This document shows, in pieces, positions 25,677 through 35,232 of a DNA stretch of 64,000 bases. The DNA comes from Vibrio ulleungensis (GTDB lineage: Bacteria; Pseudomonadota; Gammaproteobacteria; Enterobacterales; Vibrionaceae), in NCBI RefSeq assembly GCF_016900875.1, contig NZ_JAFEUM010000004.1, forward strand, positions 248,001-312,000, in the 5' to 3' direction. The translations under genes and the position numbers were made by a program. The notes beneath the pieces were generated by a model. It was not told where the DNA came from and ran no database searches. It was given only the letters and a program-made list of their open reading frames with translations. Each line of letters begins with the position of its first letter. Position 1 is the stretch's first letter.

Positions 25677-27173
25677 TTATGCGACCGCTTTTGAAGCGTT
25701 TTTATGATGAGTTGAGTGGTGATTTTCTGTATGAGCACTCTTACTGCCTTCCTCTGCACCATTGTCTGACGAGGGAGCGTGGCTGTTTGGCTTGGTCGTA
25801 CACTTAGCCATTGTGCTGATTAGGTTTTGCGCCAATGTCACTGACCAAAATTGGCCCGCTAAAGTGAGTGACAGTGCGTGCTCTTCCAAGTTTACAAGGC
25901 CGCGCTGCTGCCAAGCTTCAAACAGAGGCAATAGCGCATCAAAAAGTAGCCCTTCCGATGTATGTCCAAGTTCTGAGCGACGCAATACGCCGCGGTCGAA
26001 TGCTGCTTTTACGGTATTGCTGCTTTGATGACCTATTGGCGATTGAAAAGCCATTCCTACTGGAAAACTGTTTGAGTTCACGGCGCTAATGTAGGCGTCC
26101 ATATCACGGTGTTGCATCGCGCTAACACCATTAAAGTTGCCGCCTGCCCCAGCGCCTATTGGCAGCACTTCAGCAGACGTCTTGGCTAAACTGTTATAAA
26201 TACTGCGCTCACGATTGCCCGACGCCCAGTGATTAACGCTTAATCGTCTTTGATGATGCTTGGCCATAAACTCCACACCCATTTGGAACATCGTCGCTTT
26301 CATTTGCGTGTCGGCAGGAGCTGGTAATTTACCCTGTTCGACCATACGCCCCATAGGCAGGTTTTGCATTTCAATGAGTTGATACAGGTCGACGCCGTCT
26401 ACTCCAGAGTCCAAATAAAACTCTAGATCCCGCTGCCAAATATCTAAGGTTTGAAAAGGCAATCCATAGAGCAAATCAATCACGATCGGCGCGGCATTGT
26501 ACGAAACCATTGTGGATAAATGCTCAACAACCACTTCTTGGTAATCGAGGCGTTTGGCTTTGCGTCTTACGTGAGTATCAAAACTCTGAACCCCCAACGA
26601 AAAACGGTTGAAGCCTCCTTCTAAAGCCGCTTCAAATTTTTCGGTGCTAAATCGATTAACGCGACCTTCTAAGGTAATTTCACAATCGGGAGTAAGCGGG
26701 AAATGCTCTCTGATCAGCTTTCCAAGACGCTCAATTTGCGCCGCAGAAAGGTCGGTAGGCGTGCCACCACCAACATAGACCGCCTGAAACGGAAAGGCTT
26801 GCGACCAAGAAAACGAGGCTTTGTAAATAAGCTCGGCTTCTAGAGCGGTAAAGTAATCTTCGATTAAGCTTTTGCTGGAGGCGTATTGAAAGAAATTGCA
26901 GTACGTACAACGCACTCGGCAAAAAGGAATATGGATGTATAAACAACGGTCGTTAGCAATGGCTGGTTGCGCCGGTGAAGACTCTGTTAATGCATGAGTA
27001 AGCGCGCTCTGTACAGAGCTTGGATCGATAGGCTTGCTCATGCCACCAGCGTGCGCACCTTTTTTTCGAGCAAACGCGAAACGCAGAGGATCAGGGGTTG
27101 AGCGCCCAACAACGGATTCATCGTCTAGTAACGATTGTAGGGCGTCGCGATTAAACACTATGTGCTCTTTCAT
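25677..27173 (-). CDS. hutW: HutW radical SAM heme-degrading protein
   Basis: A 498-residue radical SAM protein of the HemN/HutW group. The iron-sulfur motif CRVRCTYC (CxxxCxxC) lies near residue 116 within YIHIPFCRVRCTYCNFFQ, followed by the SAM-binding YVGGGTPTDL. HutW-type enzymes are related to coproporphyrinogen dehydrogenases, and V. cholerae HutW has been shown to open heme anaerobically. With HutZ it would let the cell extract iron with or without oxygen. It is the first gene of the operon and divergent from tonB across a Fur-box region. The C-terminal tail is long and hydrophilic. Confidence 0.93.
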   Translation of the reverse strand: MKEHIVFNRDALQSLLDDESVVGRSTPDPLRFAFARKKGAHAGGMSKPIDPSSVQSALTHALTESSPAQPAIANDRCLYIHIPFCRVRCTYCNFFQYASSKSLIEDYFTALEAELIYKASFSWSQAFPFQAVYVGGGTPTDLSAAQIERLGKLIREHFPLTPDCEITLEGRVNRFSTEKFEAALEGGFNRFSLGVQSFDTHVRRKAKRLDYQEVVVEHLSTMVSYNAAPIVIDLLYGLPFQTLDIWQRDLEFYLDSGVDGVDLYQLIEMQNLPMGRMVEQGKLPAPADTQMKATMFQMGVEFMAKHHQRRLSVNHWASGNRERSIYNSLAKTSAEVLPIGAGAGGNFNGVSAMQHRDMDAYISAVNSNSFPVGMAFQSPIGHQSSNTVKAAFDRGVLRRSELGHTSEGLLFDALLPLFEAWQQRGLVNLEEHALSLTLAGQFWSVTLAQNLISTMAKCTTKPNSHAPSSDNGAEEGSKSAHTENHHSTHHKNASKAVA

Positions 27174-27390
27174 GAGTTAGTCTCTTGTGAGCTTCTCACT
27201 ATCACTCGCCTTGCCAACGCAAGCGTAAATCGTTGTCAACCAATGCGTAAGTTCACAACACGTCAGCGCAATAACTAGCACTAAAGTTTATGTATGTGAC
27301 CGGCGACTATTTGAGTCATTGGTTTAGACAATCAAGTTAATAGAGAGAAACTGGGTTGCATGTTTCGTTGAGAGCTATCATATTTATTTT

Positions 27391-27420
27391 AAATGATAAT
27401 GCAAATGATATTTGATCTCA
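27391..27420. promoter_or_regulatory. Fur box(es) in the hutW-tonB divergent promoter region
   Basis: The sequence AAATGATAATGCAAATGATA matches repeated NATWAT Fur hexamers, with TTTGATCTCATTTGC continuing the pattern. It lies about 60-90 bp before the tonB start and about 220 bp before hutW. Heme-uptake operons of vibrios are Fur-repressed, so both operons would be induced by iron starvation. The 305-bp intergenic region shows no gene. Confidence 0.75.
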
Positions 27421-27478
27421 TTTGCATTTTATGGATAATGGCCACACTGACAGTTATTATTTGTGTGCAACCTGACTC

Positions 27479-28399
27479 ATGCGTTATCCCCGATACATCA
27501 TTGCAACCCTTACAGCACTTACTCTTCACGGTGTTGCATTAACGTATGCCAAACCAGAAACAACACTGAGCATGGACACCTTGGCTGGGCAGTCCTCGAT
27601 GCAAGTTCAGTTTGTTAGTGCACCTAAACCATCTACAACCCCCGCAGAGACCGCAAGCGAAGAACCAAAGAGTCCACTCGCTGCTGAAAACATTGAGCCC
27701 GCTGCGCCCGTCAGTGAACCAGTAACCGAAAATAAGCCTAAAGTTGTAGAAAGTAATCAACCTACTTTACCAAAGTCCGAGCCTCTGCCTAAGTCGCAGC
27801 CAAAGCAAAATGAGCCTGTCGTCAGTAAGCCTGTACCAAAGAAAGCACCTGTAGAACCGATAGAGCCAGCGGTAAAATCCAAGCCAGTAATTGAAAAAGT
27901 AGACACAAAGCCGGCACCATCCCCGCAGCAAACTGTCGTCAAAGAGCCTGTTAAAACGGTTACTGAAAAGAAACCAGATCCAATGAAAACTGAGGCTACT
28001 CCTTCTTCCCAAACGGCAGCTGTTACCGAAACGGAACCAAAATTAGAGCCCGATGATCAAACTGTTGAGGCGCTAGAGACTCTGAGCACAGTAACGAGTT
28101 CGGCAAAAAGTGCTCAACCTAAGTTAATTGCGAATCCCACATTTTCAGCAAAGCCAACACCGGTGAGCTACCCACGTCTCGCCCGTAACCGCGGCTGGCA
28201 AGGACGCACTGTGGTCGAAGTGTGGATTGACGACAAAGGTAAGCAGGTAAAAACGGCAGTACACCAATCCAGTGGCCATGCGTCGCTCGACAAAAGCGCA
28301 CTCGCTGCAATCAAAAAATGGAAATTTGCCAAACATAACGAACATGGTCGCAGTGTCGCGCATCGCGTTCATATCCCAATTGATTTCAAATTAAACTAA
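27479..28399 (+). CDS. tonB: TonB energy transducer (TonB1 type)
   Basis: A 306-residue TonB. One N-terminal membrane anchor at about 5-22 is followed by a long Pro/Glu/Lys-rich periplasmic spacer at about 45-200. A C-terminal TonB domain follows with PTPVSYPRLARNRGWQGRT, the family's YP motif and strand pattern. It spans the periplasm and passes proton-motive force from ExbB-ExbD to TonB-dependent receptors such as HutA. It starts an operon tonB-exbB-exbD-hutB-hutC-hutD as in V. cholerae TonB1. The spacer is unusually long compared with the roughly 240-residue E. coli protein. Confidence 0.94.
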   Translation: MRYPRYIIATLTALTLHGVALTYAKPETTLSMDTLAGQSSMQVQFVSAPKPSTTPAETASEEPKSPLAAENIEPAAPVSEPVTENKPKVVESNQPTLPKSEPLPKSQPKQNEPVVSKPVPKKAPVEPIEPAVKSKPVIEKVDTKPAPSPQQTVVKEPVKTVTEKKPDPMKTEATPSSQTAAVTETEPKLEPDDQTVEALETLSTVTSSAKSAQPKLIANPTFSAKPTPVSYPRLARNRGWQGRTVVEVWIDDKGKQVKTAVHQSSGHASLDKSALAAIKKWKFAKHNEHGRSVAHRVHIPIDFKLN

Positions 28400-28414
28400 C
28401 CAAAGTAGCTATTT

Positions 28415-29224
28415 ATGCAAACGCCAACACCATTCGATTCTTTTCCAGGCATCCTGTCTCAATTACATTCTCAATTGGGTGTCATGACGTGGCCACTGAC
28501 CATCATGTCGTTGATCACGGCGATAATATTGGTCGAGCGCATTATCTATATGTTGCTCAACAGCCGTACCCAAACCTTCGATATATTGTCTAAAATTCAT
28601 CATTTGGATTTTAACCAAACAGAAGATGTAGAACGCTTTGTAAAGCAAGAACTTGCTGGCCGATCATTGATGTTTCAATCGATGAGAATGTTGCTGAATC
28701 ATCGTCACTTTCCAAAACAATTACGTGAAGAAGCGGTGTCAATTTGGCTGTTTAAAAAGCGCCAGCAATTTCGCTCTGGGATCCGAATTCTCTCTCTCAT
28801 CGGCATGATCAGTCCACTAATAGGCTTGCTAGGTACGGTTATGGGTCTAATGGAGATGTTTAAAGGCCTATCACTAACCAGCAACGTTAACCCAGCTACG
28901 TTGGCAGATGGGCTTGGGCTGGCGATGTCAACGACTGCCGCGGGCCTAATTATCGCTGTACCTGCAATCACTGGCGCACAGTTTTTGAATATGTGGGTAG
29001 ACAGAACGCTCTCTAAAATTGAGTACACCCTAAACCACAGTAACTTGCACATTGAGGGTATTTACGTCGAGGCGATGTCTAACGAAAAACAATCGTTAGG
29101 AAATCACCAGTCCGAAGATGCGGGCAATTCCACCTGCCCCGCGGCAAGCAACACTGCCGACAGTGAGTCAAAGACCACTCGCTTTATGGCGCAAGCCCAG
29201 CGCACTTCTGAGGTCAACGCATGA
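28415..29224 (+). CDS. exbB: ExbB proton channel subunit (MotA/TolQ/ExbB family)
   Basis: A 269-residue inner-membrane protein with three membrane segments: about 25-45, and two conserved helices at about 125-150 and 165-190 (IGMISPLIGLLGTVMGLMEM, then GLGLAMSTTAAGLIIAVPAI). It forms the pentameric channel core with ExbD that energises TonB. The tail after residue 225 is hydrophilic and longer than usual. It overlaps exbD by four bases (ATGA), indicating translational coupling. Confidence 0.93.
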   Translation: MQTPTPFDSFPGILSQLHSQLGVMTWPLTIMSLITAIILVERIIYMLLNSRTQTFDILSKIHHLDFNQTEDVERFVKQELAGRSLMFQSMRMLLNHRHFPKQLREEAVSIWLFKKRQQFRSGIRILSLIGMISPLIGLLGTVMGLMEMFKGLSLTSNVNPATLADGLGLAMSTTAAGLIIAVPAITGAQFLNMWVDRTLSKIEYTLNHSNLHIEGIYVEAMSNEKQSLGNHQSEDAGNSTCPAASNTADSESKTTRFMAQAQRTSEVNA

Positions 29225-29637
29225 TCCATTCGCATTCAAACTTTGAGCATGAAGAGAGCCGGCCAGATCTGACCCCCCTACTCGACATTATTTTCATTGT
29301 GATGGTATTTCTGATGCTAACCGCAAATGTAGCGGTGCACACGCTTAATGTGGATATTCCACAAACTCAAGACGGCGCTGTGCTCAGTAAACCTGACACC
29401 GCTGTACTCACCATCGGTATTGCTGACTCCCAAACACCCTGGTCAATCGATGGTACACCCAACGACGATTGGGCGAGTTTTACGCGGGCGATAACTGAAC
29501 ATAGAAAGCAGCATCCAGATCAAGAGATCGTCATCGCCGCAGACAAAAACGCTAATGTAGAAGCAATGCTAAAAGTGCTGGCCTTTCTACAAAAACACAA
29601 TATTCCTGCTACTCAAATTCTTATGGAAGAGTCCTAA
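29221..29637 (+). CDS. exbD: ExbD proton channel subunit (TolR/ExbD family)
   Basis: A 138-residue protein with a cytoplasmic N-terminus and a single membrane helix containing the essential Asp in PDLTPLLDIIFIVMVFLMLT, then a periplasmic domain. It pairs with ExbB to use the proton gradient for TonB. It overlaps exbB (ATGA) and its stop overlaps the hutB start (TAATGA), so the genes are translationally coupled. Confidence 0.93.
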   Translation: MIHSHSNFEHEESRPDLTPLLDIIFIVMVFLMLTANVAVHTLNVDIPQTQDGAVLSKPDTAVLTIGIADSQTPWSIDGTPNDDWASFTRAITEHRKQHPDQEIVIAADKNANVEAMLKVLAFLQKHNIPATQILMEES

Positions 29638-30500
29638 TGAACAAACTTATCTCCCTACTTTGCCTAACCACTTTTGCATTCGGTGCATCCGTTAACGCGA
29701 ACGAAAACATTCACAATGATGCGACCAATAACCGACTCATTAGTGCGGGCTCAAGCATTACCGAACTGCTATTTGCATTGGGCGCAGAGCAGCAACTGGT
29801 TGCTATCGATGTGACTAGCCGCAATATGGATAAAGAAGGTGCTTTCCCGCAGGTTGGCTATCACCGACAGCTGTCTGCTGAAGGGCTGCTCGCACTTAAT
29901 CCAACTCACCTTATTGGTTCAAATGAGATGGGACCGGAGCACACCTTGACTCTACTCAATAACGCGCAAGTCAATGTAGTAACTGTGCCATCAGGCGACA
30001 CCAAAGAAGACCTTTATGAACGCATCGACGTGATAAGCCAGCTTACAGGTACCGACAGCGAAGCATCAGAGTTAAAGGCAACCTTACAACAGCAATTTGC
30101 CACCCTTGAGCAGCGCGATATTGCCGACAAGCCAAGTGTTCTATTTGCCATGTTATCAAAAGGTCGACCTGCCACTATCGCTGGCCGTGAAACGACTATC
30201 GATACCATCATCAATTACGCGGGGGCTGAAAATCCAGCACACGATCAAATGACCTCCTACAAGCCGCTTTCTGCTGAAGCCATCGTCGAGATGCAACCTG
30301 ACTACCTACTCGTGGCAGAGCGCGCATGGGAATCCTTGGGCGGTGTTGAAGGCATTCTAAAAGAGTTTCCTTTGCTTGCTGCCACGCCAGCGGGCAGCAA
30401 AGGCCAGATTGTCCCAATTAGTAGCAGTGCCATTATTGGCGGGTTAGGGCTAGAAAGCATCGCGCTTTCAGAGTCGCTTTATCAGCGTTTTCACCCATAA
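29637..30500 (+). CDS. hutB: HutB periplasmic heme-binding protein
   Basis: A 287-residue cluster A-3 type substrate-binding protein. It has a signal peptide (MNKLISLLCLTTFAFGASVNA) and two helical-backbone lobes typical of heme/vitamin B12 binders, starting NNRLISAGSSITELLFALGA. It would take heme released by HutA in the periplasm and deliver it to HutCD. It lies directly after exbD (one-base overlap) and 42 bp before hutC. Confidence 0.92.
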   Translation: MNKLISLLCLTTFAFGASVNANENIHNDATNNRLISAGSSITELLFALGAEQQLVAIDVTSRNMDKEGAFPQVGYHRQLSAEGLLALNPTHLIGSNEMGPEHTLTLLNNAQVNVVTVPSGDTKEDLYERIDVISQLTGTDSEASELKATLQQQFATLEQRDIADKPSVLFAMLSKGRPATIAGRETTIDTIINYAGAENPAHDQMTSYKPLSAEAIVEMQPDYLLVAERAWESLGGVEGILKEFPLLAATPAGSKGQIVPISSSAIIGGLGLESIALSESLYQRFHP

Positions 30501-30542
30501 ACACGTCGCGTTTTTGTTACTTTCAGGCTCTAAAGGACCGTT

Positions 30543-31586
30543 ATGAATCATTCTAGATTAGTGTCTCCAACAGTATTGCTGATCATTACCGGGATCGCGC
30601 TCTATCTAGCGATGGTTACCTCGATCAGTGTCGGCCCAATGAACATTAGCGTTACTGACAGTCTGCGCGCCCTTTTGCCAATGACTTCGATGGACGAAAT
30701 TCCTGCACACATCACCATGGTGATCCAGCAAGTCAGGCTGCCAAGAACGCTATTGGCCATTGCGGTCGGTGGGATATTGGCGCTTTGCGGCGCAGTGATG
30801 CAAGGGCTATTTAGAAACCCATTGGCTGATCCTGGGATCATCGGTGTGTCGTCGGGTGCCGCCCTTGGCGCTGCCATCGCCATAGTGCTATTTGGCTCAA
30901 TTGCGGCAGCGTATCCAGTGCTTTTGTTGATGGGTACAGTACCATTGTTTGCTTTTATTGGCGGCAGCCTCACCACCATCATTGTGTATAAACTTGGTAC
31001 CAGTAAAAACGGCACTTCCGTTACTATGATGCTGCTAGCAGGTGTCGCCATTGGTGCAATATCTGGTGCGGCGCTGGGGCTTCTCAACTACTTTGCCGAT
31101 GATCAAGCGCTGCGCGATCTGTCTTTATGGACAATGGGTTCACTTGCCGGAGCGACGCCTAGCTCGCTGTGGCTGGCATTTGGCTCACTTGCACTGCTCT
31201 ATTTAGCGTTTCGACGCGATGCCGACAAGCTCAATGCACTGCTGCTCGGTGAGTCCGAAGCACGCCATTTGGGCATAAATGTTCAAAGCCTGAAACGCCG
31301 CCTGATCATCCTTACCGCATTTGGAGTTGGTGTGACCGTCTCACTGGCAGGCATGATTGGATTTATTGGACTGATCGTTCCCCATCTGGGACGTATGTTA
31401 ATAGGTCCTAATCACCGTGCATTGCTGCCGGTGTCAGCTTTACTGGGCGCAATTTTATTGCTGATTGCCGATATGCTCGCACGCAGTATTGTCGCTCCTC
31501 TGGATATGCCTGTCGGCATCGTTACCGCCTTACTAGGCGCGCCATTCTTTTTATGGCTGCTAATCACCCAAAAAGGAAAACTCTAA
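30543..31586 (+). CDS. hutC: HutC heme ABC transporter permease
   Basis: A 347-residue FecCD/BtuC-type permease with about ten membrane helices. Signatures include GLFRNPLADPGIIGVSSGAA and the cytoplasmic coupling region GESEARHLGINVQSLK, then GFIGLIVPHLGRML. It forms the inner-membrane channel through which HutB-bound heme enters the cytoplasm. Its stop codon overlaps the start of hutD (TAATG), so the two are coupled. Confidence 0.93.
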   Translation: MNHSRLVSPTVLLIITGIALYLAMVTSISVGPMNISVTDSLRALLPMTSMDEIPAHITMVIQQVRLPRTLLAIAVGGILALCGAVMQGLFRNPLADPGIIGVSSGAALGAAIAIVLFGSIAAAYPVLLLMGTVPLFAFIGGSLTTIIVYKLGTSKNGTSVTMMLLAGVAIGAISGAALGLLNYFADDQALRDLSLWTMGSLAGATPSSLWLAFGSLALLYLAFRRDADKLNALLLGESEARHLGINVQSLKRRLIILTAFGVGVTVSLAGMIGFIGLIVPHLGRMLIGPNHRALLPVSALLGAILLLIADMLARSIVAPLDMPVGIVTALLGAPFFLWLLITQKGKL

Positions 31587-32449
31587 TGGTGTCTGCACTG
31601 TACAACTCAATTCACAACACCTTTAAGCGCCGTCGATTGAAATTTGGCAGCGATAGAGCCTCTTTTGATCCTAGTAATCAAGACAACGATCAGCTCTCGT
31701 TACATGATGTTAGTGTGAACCTGGGTGGGCGACAACTGCTCGATCGTGTCAATCTGAGCCTTCATAAAGGTGAATTAACCGTTTTACTTGGTCCCAATGG
31801 CACGGGAAAAAGCTCACTGCTCAAAACCTTTACCAGTGAAGTACCATTTTCCGGAAGCACCAAACTGTTTGGTAAGCCACTCAACCAGTGGCCTTCCCAT
31901 GCTTTAGCAAAACAGTTGGGCGTGTTACCTCAACACAGTCAACTAACGTTTAACTTTACGGTCAGAGAAGTCGTTGAGCTTGGCGGATTAGGGTTATCTG
32001 CAGAAAAGGTTCAACTCAATCACATTGTGTGTCGAAATATGATGAAGTGCGATGTGTACCACCTTGCCGATCGCAGTTATCCAACCTTATCTGGTGGCGA
32101 GAAACAGCGCGTGCATTTTGCGCGTGTGCTCACGCAGCTAGAGCAGAGCGGCCGAGATAAAGTTCTATTGATGGACGAGCCAACCTCAGCACTCGATATA
32201 CAGCATCAACATCGCACCTTAACCATCGCCAAAGAAATTGCTCATGCAGGAGGCATTGTGGTGGTGGTACTGCACGACCTCAATCTTGCAGCCCAATACG
32301 CAGACAGAATCGTTCTGCTCGATGGCGGGCAGATCGTAGAAAACGGTGCTCCTTTGCAAGCCTTAACACCTATGAGTATTGAGCGTGTGTATCACCACAG
32401 CGTCAACGTGATGCCGCACCCATTGCACGGTTACCCTGTGGTCTATTAA
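31586..32449 (+). CDS. hutD: HutD heme ABC transporter ATPase
   Basis: A 287-residue ATPase of the FecE/HmuV type. Walker A GPNGTGKSS, signature LSGGEKQR, Walker B VLLMDEP and the H-loop VVLHDLNLA are all present. It powers HutC-mediated heme import. The start at 31586 (MVSALYNS) overlaps the hutC stop; the upstream in-frame ATG at 31553 lies inside hutC and is less likely. An extra hydrophilic N-terminal stretch of about 35 residues precedes the ATPase domain. A terminator follows at 32584. Confidence 0.92.
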   Translation: MVSALYNSIHNTFKRRRLKFGSDRASFDPSNQDNDQLSLHDVSVNLGGRQLLDRVNLSLHKGELTVLLGPNGTGKSSLLKTFTSEVPFSGSTKLFGKPLNQWPSHALAKQLGVLPQHSQLTFNFTVREVVELGGLGLSAEKVQLNHIVCRNMMKCDVYHLADRSYPTLSGGEKQRVHFARVLTQLEQSGRDKVLLMDEPTSALDIQHQHRTLTIAKEIAHAGGIVVVVLHDLNLAAQYADRIVLLDGGQIVENGAPLQALTPMSIERVYHHSVNVMPHPLHGYPVVY

Positions 32450-32583
32450 CCGAAGAAATGACGCGATATCGGTATCAAAACCTATGATCATAAACCATGC
32501 TCATAAACTATGCCCATAACCCCTGCTAAAACTCATGTTCAAAACTGAGCCAGTAGCGCGCCTAGCTGCTATGCTCAAAGCTT

Positions 32584-32620
32584 AACGCCAGCGCTCGCAA
32601 TTTGTCTGCGCTGGTGTTTT
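32584..32620 (+). terminator. Rho-independent terminator of the tonB-hut operon
   Basis: Stem ACGCCAGCGC / GCGCTGGTGT followed by TTTT, 135 bp after the hutD stop. It closes the six-gene operon and precedes the gene at 32650. Confidence 0.8.
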
Positions 32621-32649
32621 GCAACCAACACTAGCATAGGGAGTGTGTC

Positions 32650-32940
32650 ATGTTTGTTGTTACTGTAACGTTTGAAATTGAGCCTATCCATTTTTTAAGT
32701 TTTGTCGAAGCGTTAAAGCCTCATGCACTGACAAGCCTTAATAGTGAACAGCATCTTCTACAATTTGATGTAAGTATTAGTGGCAATAGCCGAGAAGTGT
32801 TTATCTACGAAGTATATACCTCGGTCGAGGGCTATGATCTCCATTTGAGCAGCCCTCATTTTGACGAGTTTGCGAGTGAGACAAACCCTTGGGTACTGAA
32901 TAAAATCGTTAATACTTATACTCAAGTGCGCCTTTCATAA
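32650..32940 (+). CDS. Antibiotic-biosynthesis-monooxygenase-fold protein (putative quinol monooxygenase)
   Basis: A 96-residue ABM-domain protein. The ferredoxin-like pattern is seen in MFVVTVTFEIEP, then QFDVSISGNSREVFIYEVY and the family motif HLSSPHFDEF. Members are small dimers such as YgiN (quinol monooxygenase) or LsrG (AI-2-phosphate isomerase); which applies cannot be told here. GGGAGTG precedes the ATG. It stands alone just after the hut operon terminator. Confidence 0.82.
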   Translation: MFVVTVTFEIEPIHFLSFVEALKPHALTSLNSEQHLLQFDVSISGNSREVFIYEVYTSVEGYDLHLSSPHFDEFASETNPWVLNKIVNTYTQVRLS

Positions 32941-33271
32941 GTTGTACAATCGCACCTCAAAATACAGTGTTTCTCAAACAACAAGCCGTGCTTAGGGCAG
33001 CATCTAGATAGCGCCAAACTAGTGCGCCATTGCTAGATCAGCATTTCTAGATCGGTATTTTTCTCTTTAAAACTGATTGGGTGTGTCCTGATTAGCGATT
33101 GTAAAAACAACTATTTACTATTAATGTGAACGACATAAACCGTGCCTAGCCAATTGCTTAGGTGATGTGAATCATCCTGGCTTACATGAGTCTAACCGTC
33201 GGATTACCCGCTCTGTTGGCTTAAAATTGCAGCACTGCAATCGACAACCTCAATGTTAGAAGTGGACCCAA
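32941..33271. other. Intergenic region upstream of the PatB-like gene
   Basis: No gene is evident in these 331 bases. A short pair GCCTAG...CTTAGGT near 33145-33165 could form a weak hairpin in the leader of the following gene. I see no recognisable riboswitch or operator. Confidence 0.5.
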
Positions 33272-34444
33272 ATGAACTACAACTTTACTCAAGCACCAAA
33301 ACGAAAAGAGACGTTTTCCATCAAGTGGTCTGCCATGAGCATGTGGTCCAAATACGCGAACGACCAAACATTGCCATTTTGGGTTGCTGATATGGACTTT
33401 GACGTCGCTCCAGAAATCATTCATGCGATGAAGACAGAAGTCGATAGGCTAACCTTTGGTTACTCCGCGCCAAATGCTGACTATTTTGAACGCACTCAAC
33501 AATGGTTAGAGCGTCGCTTTGACTGGCAAGTAGACACCGGCAATATTCGCATTGCAGCAGGAACATTACATGGTCTGGCAACCCTCATCAATATTGCCAG
33601 CAATCCTGGTGACGGGATCATTATTCAATCGCCTGTGTATCATCAGTTTGCCGAATTGATCAAAAAACACAAGCGCACCTTGGTGGATAACCCGCTGGTG
33701 GAAGACAATGGTCAATACTTTATGAATTTCGACCAGCTTGAAACGCTCGCCAGCGAACCCACCACCACCATGATGCTATTGTGCTCACCTCATAACCCTG
33801 TAGGCCGTGTATGGACCGCTGACGAGCTATCTCACATCAGCGATATTTGCCAGCGCAATGACGTTGTCTTAGTCTCTGACGAAATCCACGCAGACTTAAC
33901 TCGCATTGGCATCCAACATATCCCAACAGCTAAAGCGGCAGTTGATTCAAGCCACATTGTCACTCTCAATGGTACGGGCAAAACGTTCAACCTCGCGGGT
34001 ATGCACATCAGCCATACCCTATTTGAAAACGATGAGCTAAAAGCACAATGGGATAAGGTTGTGCGAGTCACCTTGCCTAACCCAATTTCTATGGCTGCAG
34101 TCCAAGCTGCGTACACTCATTGCGATCACTGGGTGGATGAATTGCGGCAGGTGATTGACGATAACCTTGCTTTCACCAAAGCCTACCTTGAGCAGCATCT
34201 ACCGGTTGTGAAAATGAGTATTCCACAAGGTACGTACTTTGCGTGGCTGGATTTTCGCAGTCTCGATCTTACCGACAAAAAAATCGATGAGATCATGATA
34301 AAAGAAGCTAACATATTGTTAGAAGGTGGACGTGCATTTGGCGCAACAGGCAAAGGCTGGCAACGACTCAATCTCGCATGCCCCCAATCGATGCTAGAAG
34401 AAGGGCTTTCACGCATGTGTGACGCATTTTCACGATACACCTAG
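33272..34444 (+). CDS. MalY/PatB-family PLP-dependent C-S lyase / aminotransferase
   Basis: A 390-residue fold-type I PLP enzyme. Features include LPFWVADMDFDVAPEI near residue 35, CSPHNPVGRVWTADEL, VSDEIHADLT with the cofactor-binding Asp, and the lysine region LNGTGKTFNLAGMHIS, where TGKTFN holds the Schiff-base Lys. This is the pattern of PatB/MalY cystathionine beta-lyases, which cleave C-S bonds in cystathionine and cysteine conjugates. The ATG at 33272 follows a weak ribosome-binding site. Confidence 0.9.
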   Translation: MNYNFTQAPKRKETFSIKWSAMSMWSKYANDQTLPFWVADMDFDVAPEIIHAMKTEVDRLTFGYSAPNADYFERTQQWLERRFDWQVDTGNIRIAAGTLHGLATLINIASNPGDGIIIQSPVYHQFAELIKKHKRTLVDNPLVEDNGQYFMNFDQLETLASEPTTTMMLLCSPHNPVGRVWTADELSHISDICQRNDVVLVSDEIHADLTRIGIQHIPTAKAAVDSSHIVTLNGTGKTFNLAGMHISHTLFENDELKAQWDKVVRVTLPNPISMAAVQAAYTHCDHWVDELRQVIDDNLAFTKAYLEQHLPVVKMSIPQGTYFAWLDFRSLDLTDKKIDEIMIKEANILLEGGRAFGATGKGWQRLNLACPQSMLEEGLSRMCDAFSRYT

Positions 34445-34505
34445 CCCTTATTGAGCCTGCGAATGCTTTGAGTCAGCGCTTTATCAATGACTATGACACA
34501 CTCTT

Positions 34506-34531
34506 GAAAAGGCGCTGCAAACCGCCTTTTC
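34506..34531 (+). terminator. Terminator-like hairpin after the PatB-like gene
   Basis: Stem GAAAAGGCG / CGCCTTTTC with a short loop; the stem itself ends in TTTTC. It lies between the PatB-like gene and the GST gene. Confidence 0.7.
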
Positions 34532-34566
34532 AATTAATGGTGATAGACTAAATATAAAGAGCGTAA

Positions 34567-35232
34567 ATGACCCCAATACTTTATTCACTGCAAAACTGCC
34601 CCTACGCGATGCGAGCTCGGTATGCGATTTTCAAGTCACGTACGTCGGTTTTGATTCGCGCCATTAAACTTAACAACAAGCCCGATGAACTGTTGCAAGC
34701 ATCTGCCAAAGGTACCGTCCCTGTGTTAGTAATACACGATGGCGCGCCCGAAATAGGCACCGAAGTCATTGATGAAAGTTTGGAGATCATGCTATGGGCT
34801 TTATCGAGTAATGATCCTGACAACTTACTAATGTCCAACGACTCGACGGCATTACCAAAAATGCTTGCGTTCATTGCCGAAATTGAAAGGCAGTTAATTC
34901 CGCTAAGCAATGCATTTAGCTGCGCAAAAAGGTATCACGAAGACAACATGCTTGAGCGGCGAGAGGCTTGCGAACACTACTTGCAGGCCCTAGAACAAAG
35001 GCTTCGGCTCAACCGATACCTATTCTCAGATCAAGAAACGCTCGCCGACATCGCAGTAATGCCGTTTATCAGAAAATTTGCCCGCATAGACAAACAGTGG
35101 TTTAAACACTCATCCCTCACTAGTTTGGACGCATGGTTGCAACGTTATTTAACCTGTGCCGAGTTTTCTAAAGTGATGAAAAACTATCCGCTTTGGTTAC
35201 CCGAGCGCAGCGATGTCTATTTTGGGACTTAA
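34567..35232 (+). CDS. Glutathione S-transferase-like protein
   Basis: A 221-residue GST. The thioredoxin-fold N-terminus reads ILYSLQNCPYAMRARYAI with a CPYA active-site-like motif, then the cis-Pro region GTVPVLVI. The C-terminal helical domain contains LADIAVMPFIRKFA. The substrate is unknown. Its stop codon overlaps that of the convergent modF-like gene by four bases. Confidence 0.85.
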   Translation: MTPILYSLQNCPYAMRARYAIFKSRTSVLIRAIKLNNKPDELLQASAKGTVPVLVIHDGAPEIGTEVIDESLEIMLWALSSNDPDNLLMSNDSTALPKMLAFIAEIERQLIPLSNAFSCAKRYHEDNMLERREACEHYLQALEQRLRLNRYLFSDQETLADIAVMPFIRKFARIDKQWFKHSSLTSLDAWLQRYLTCAEFSKVMKNYPLWLPERSDVYFGT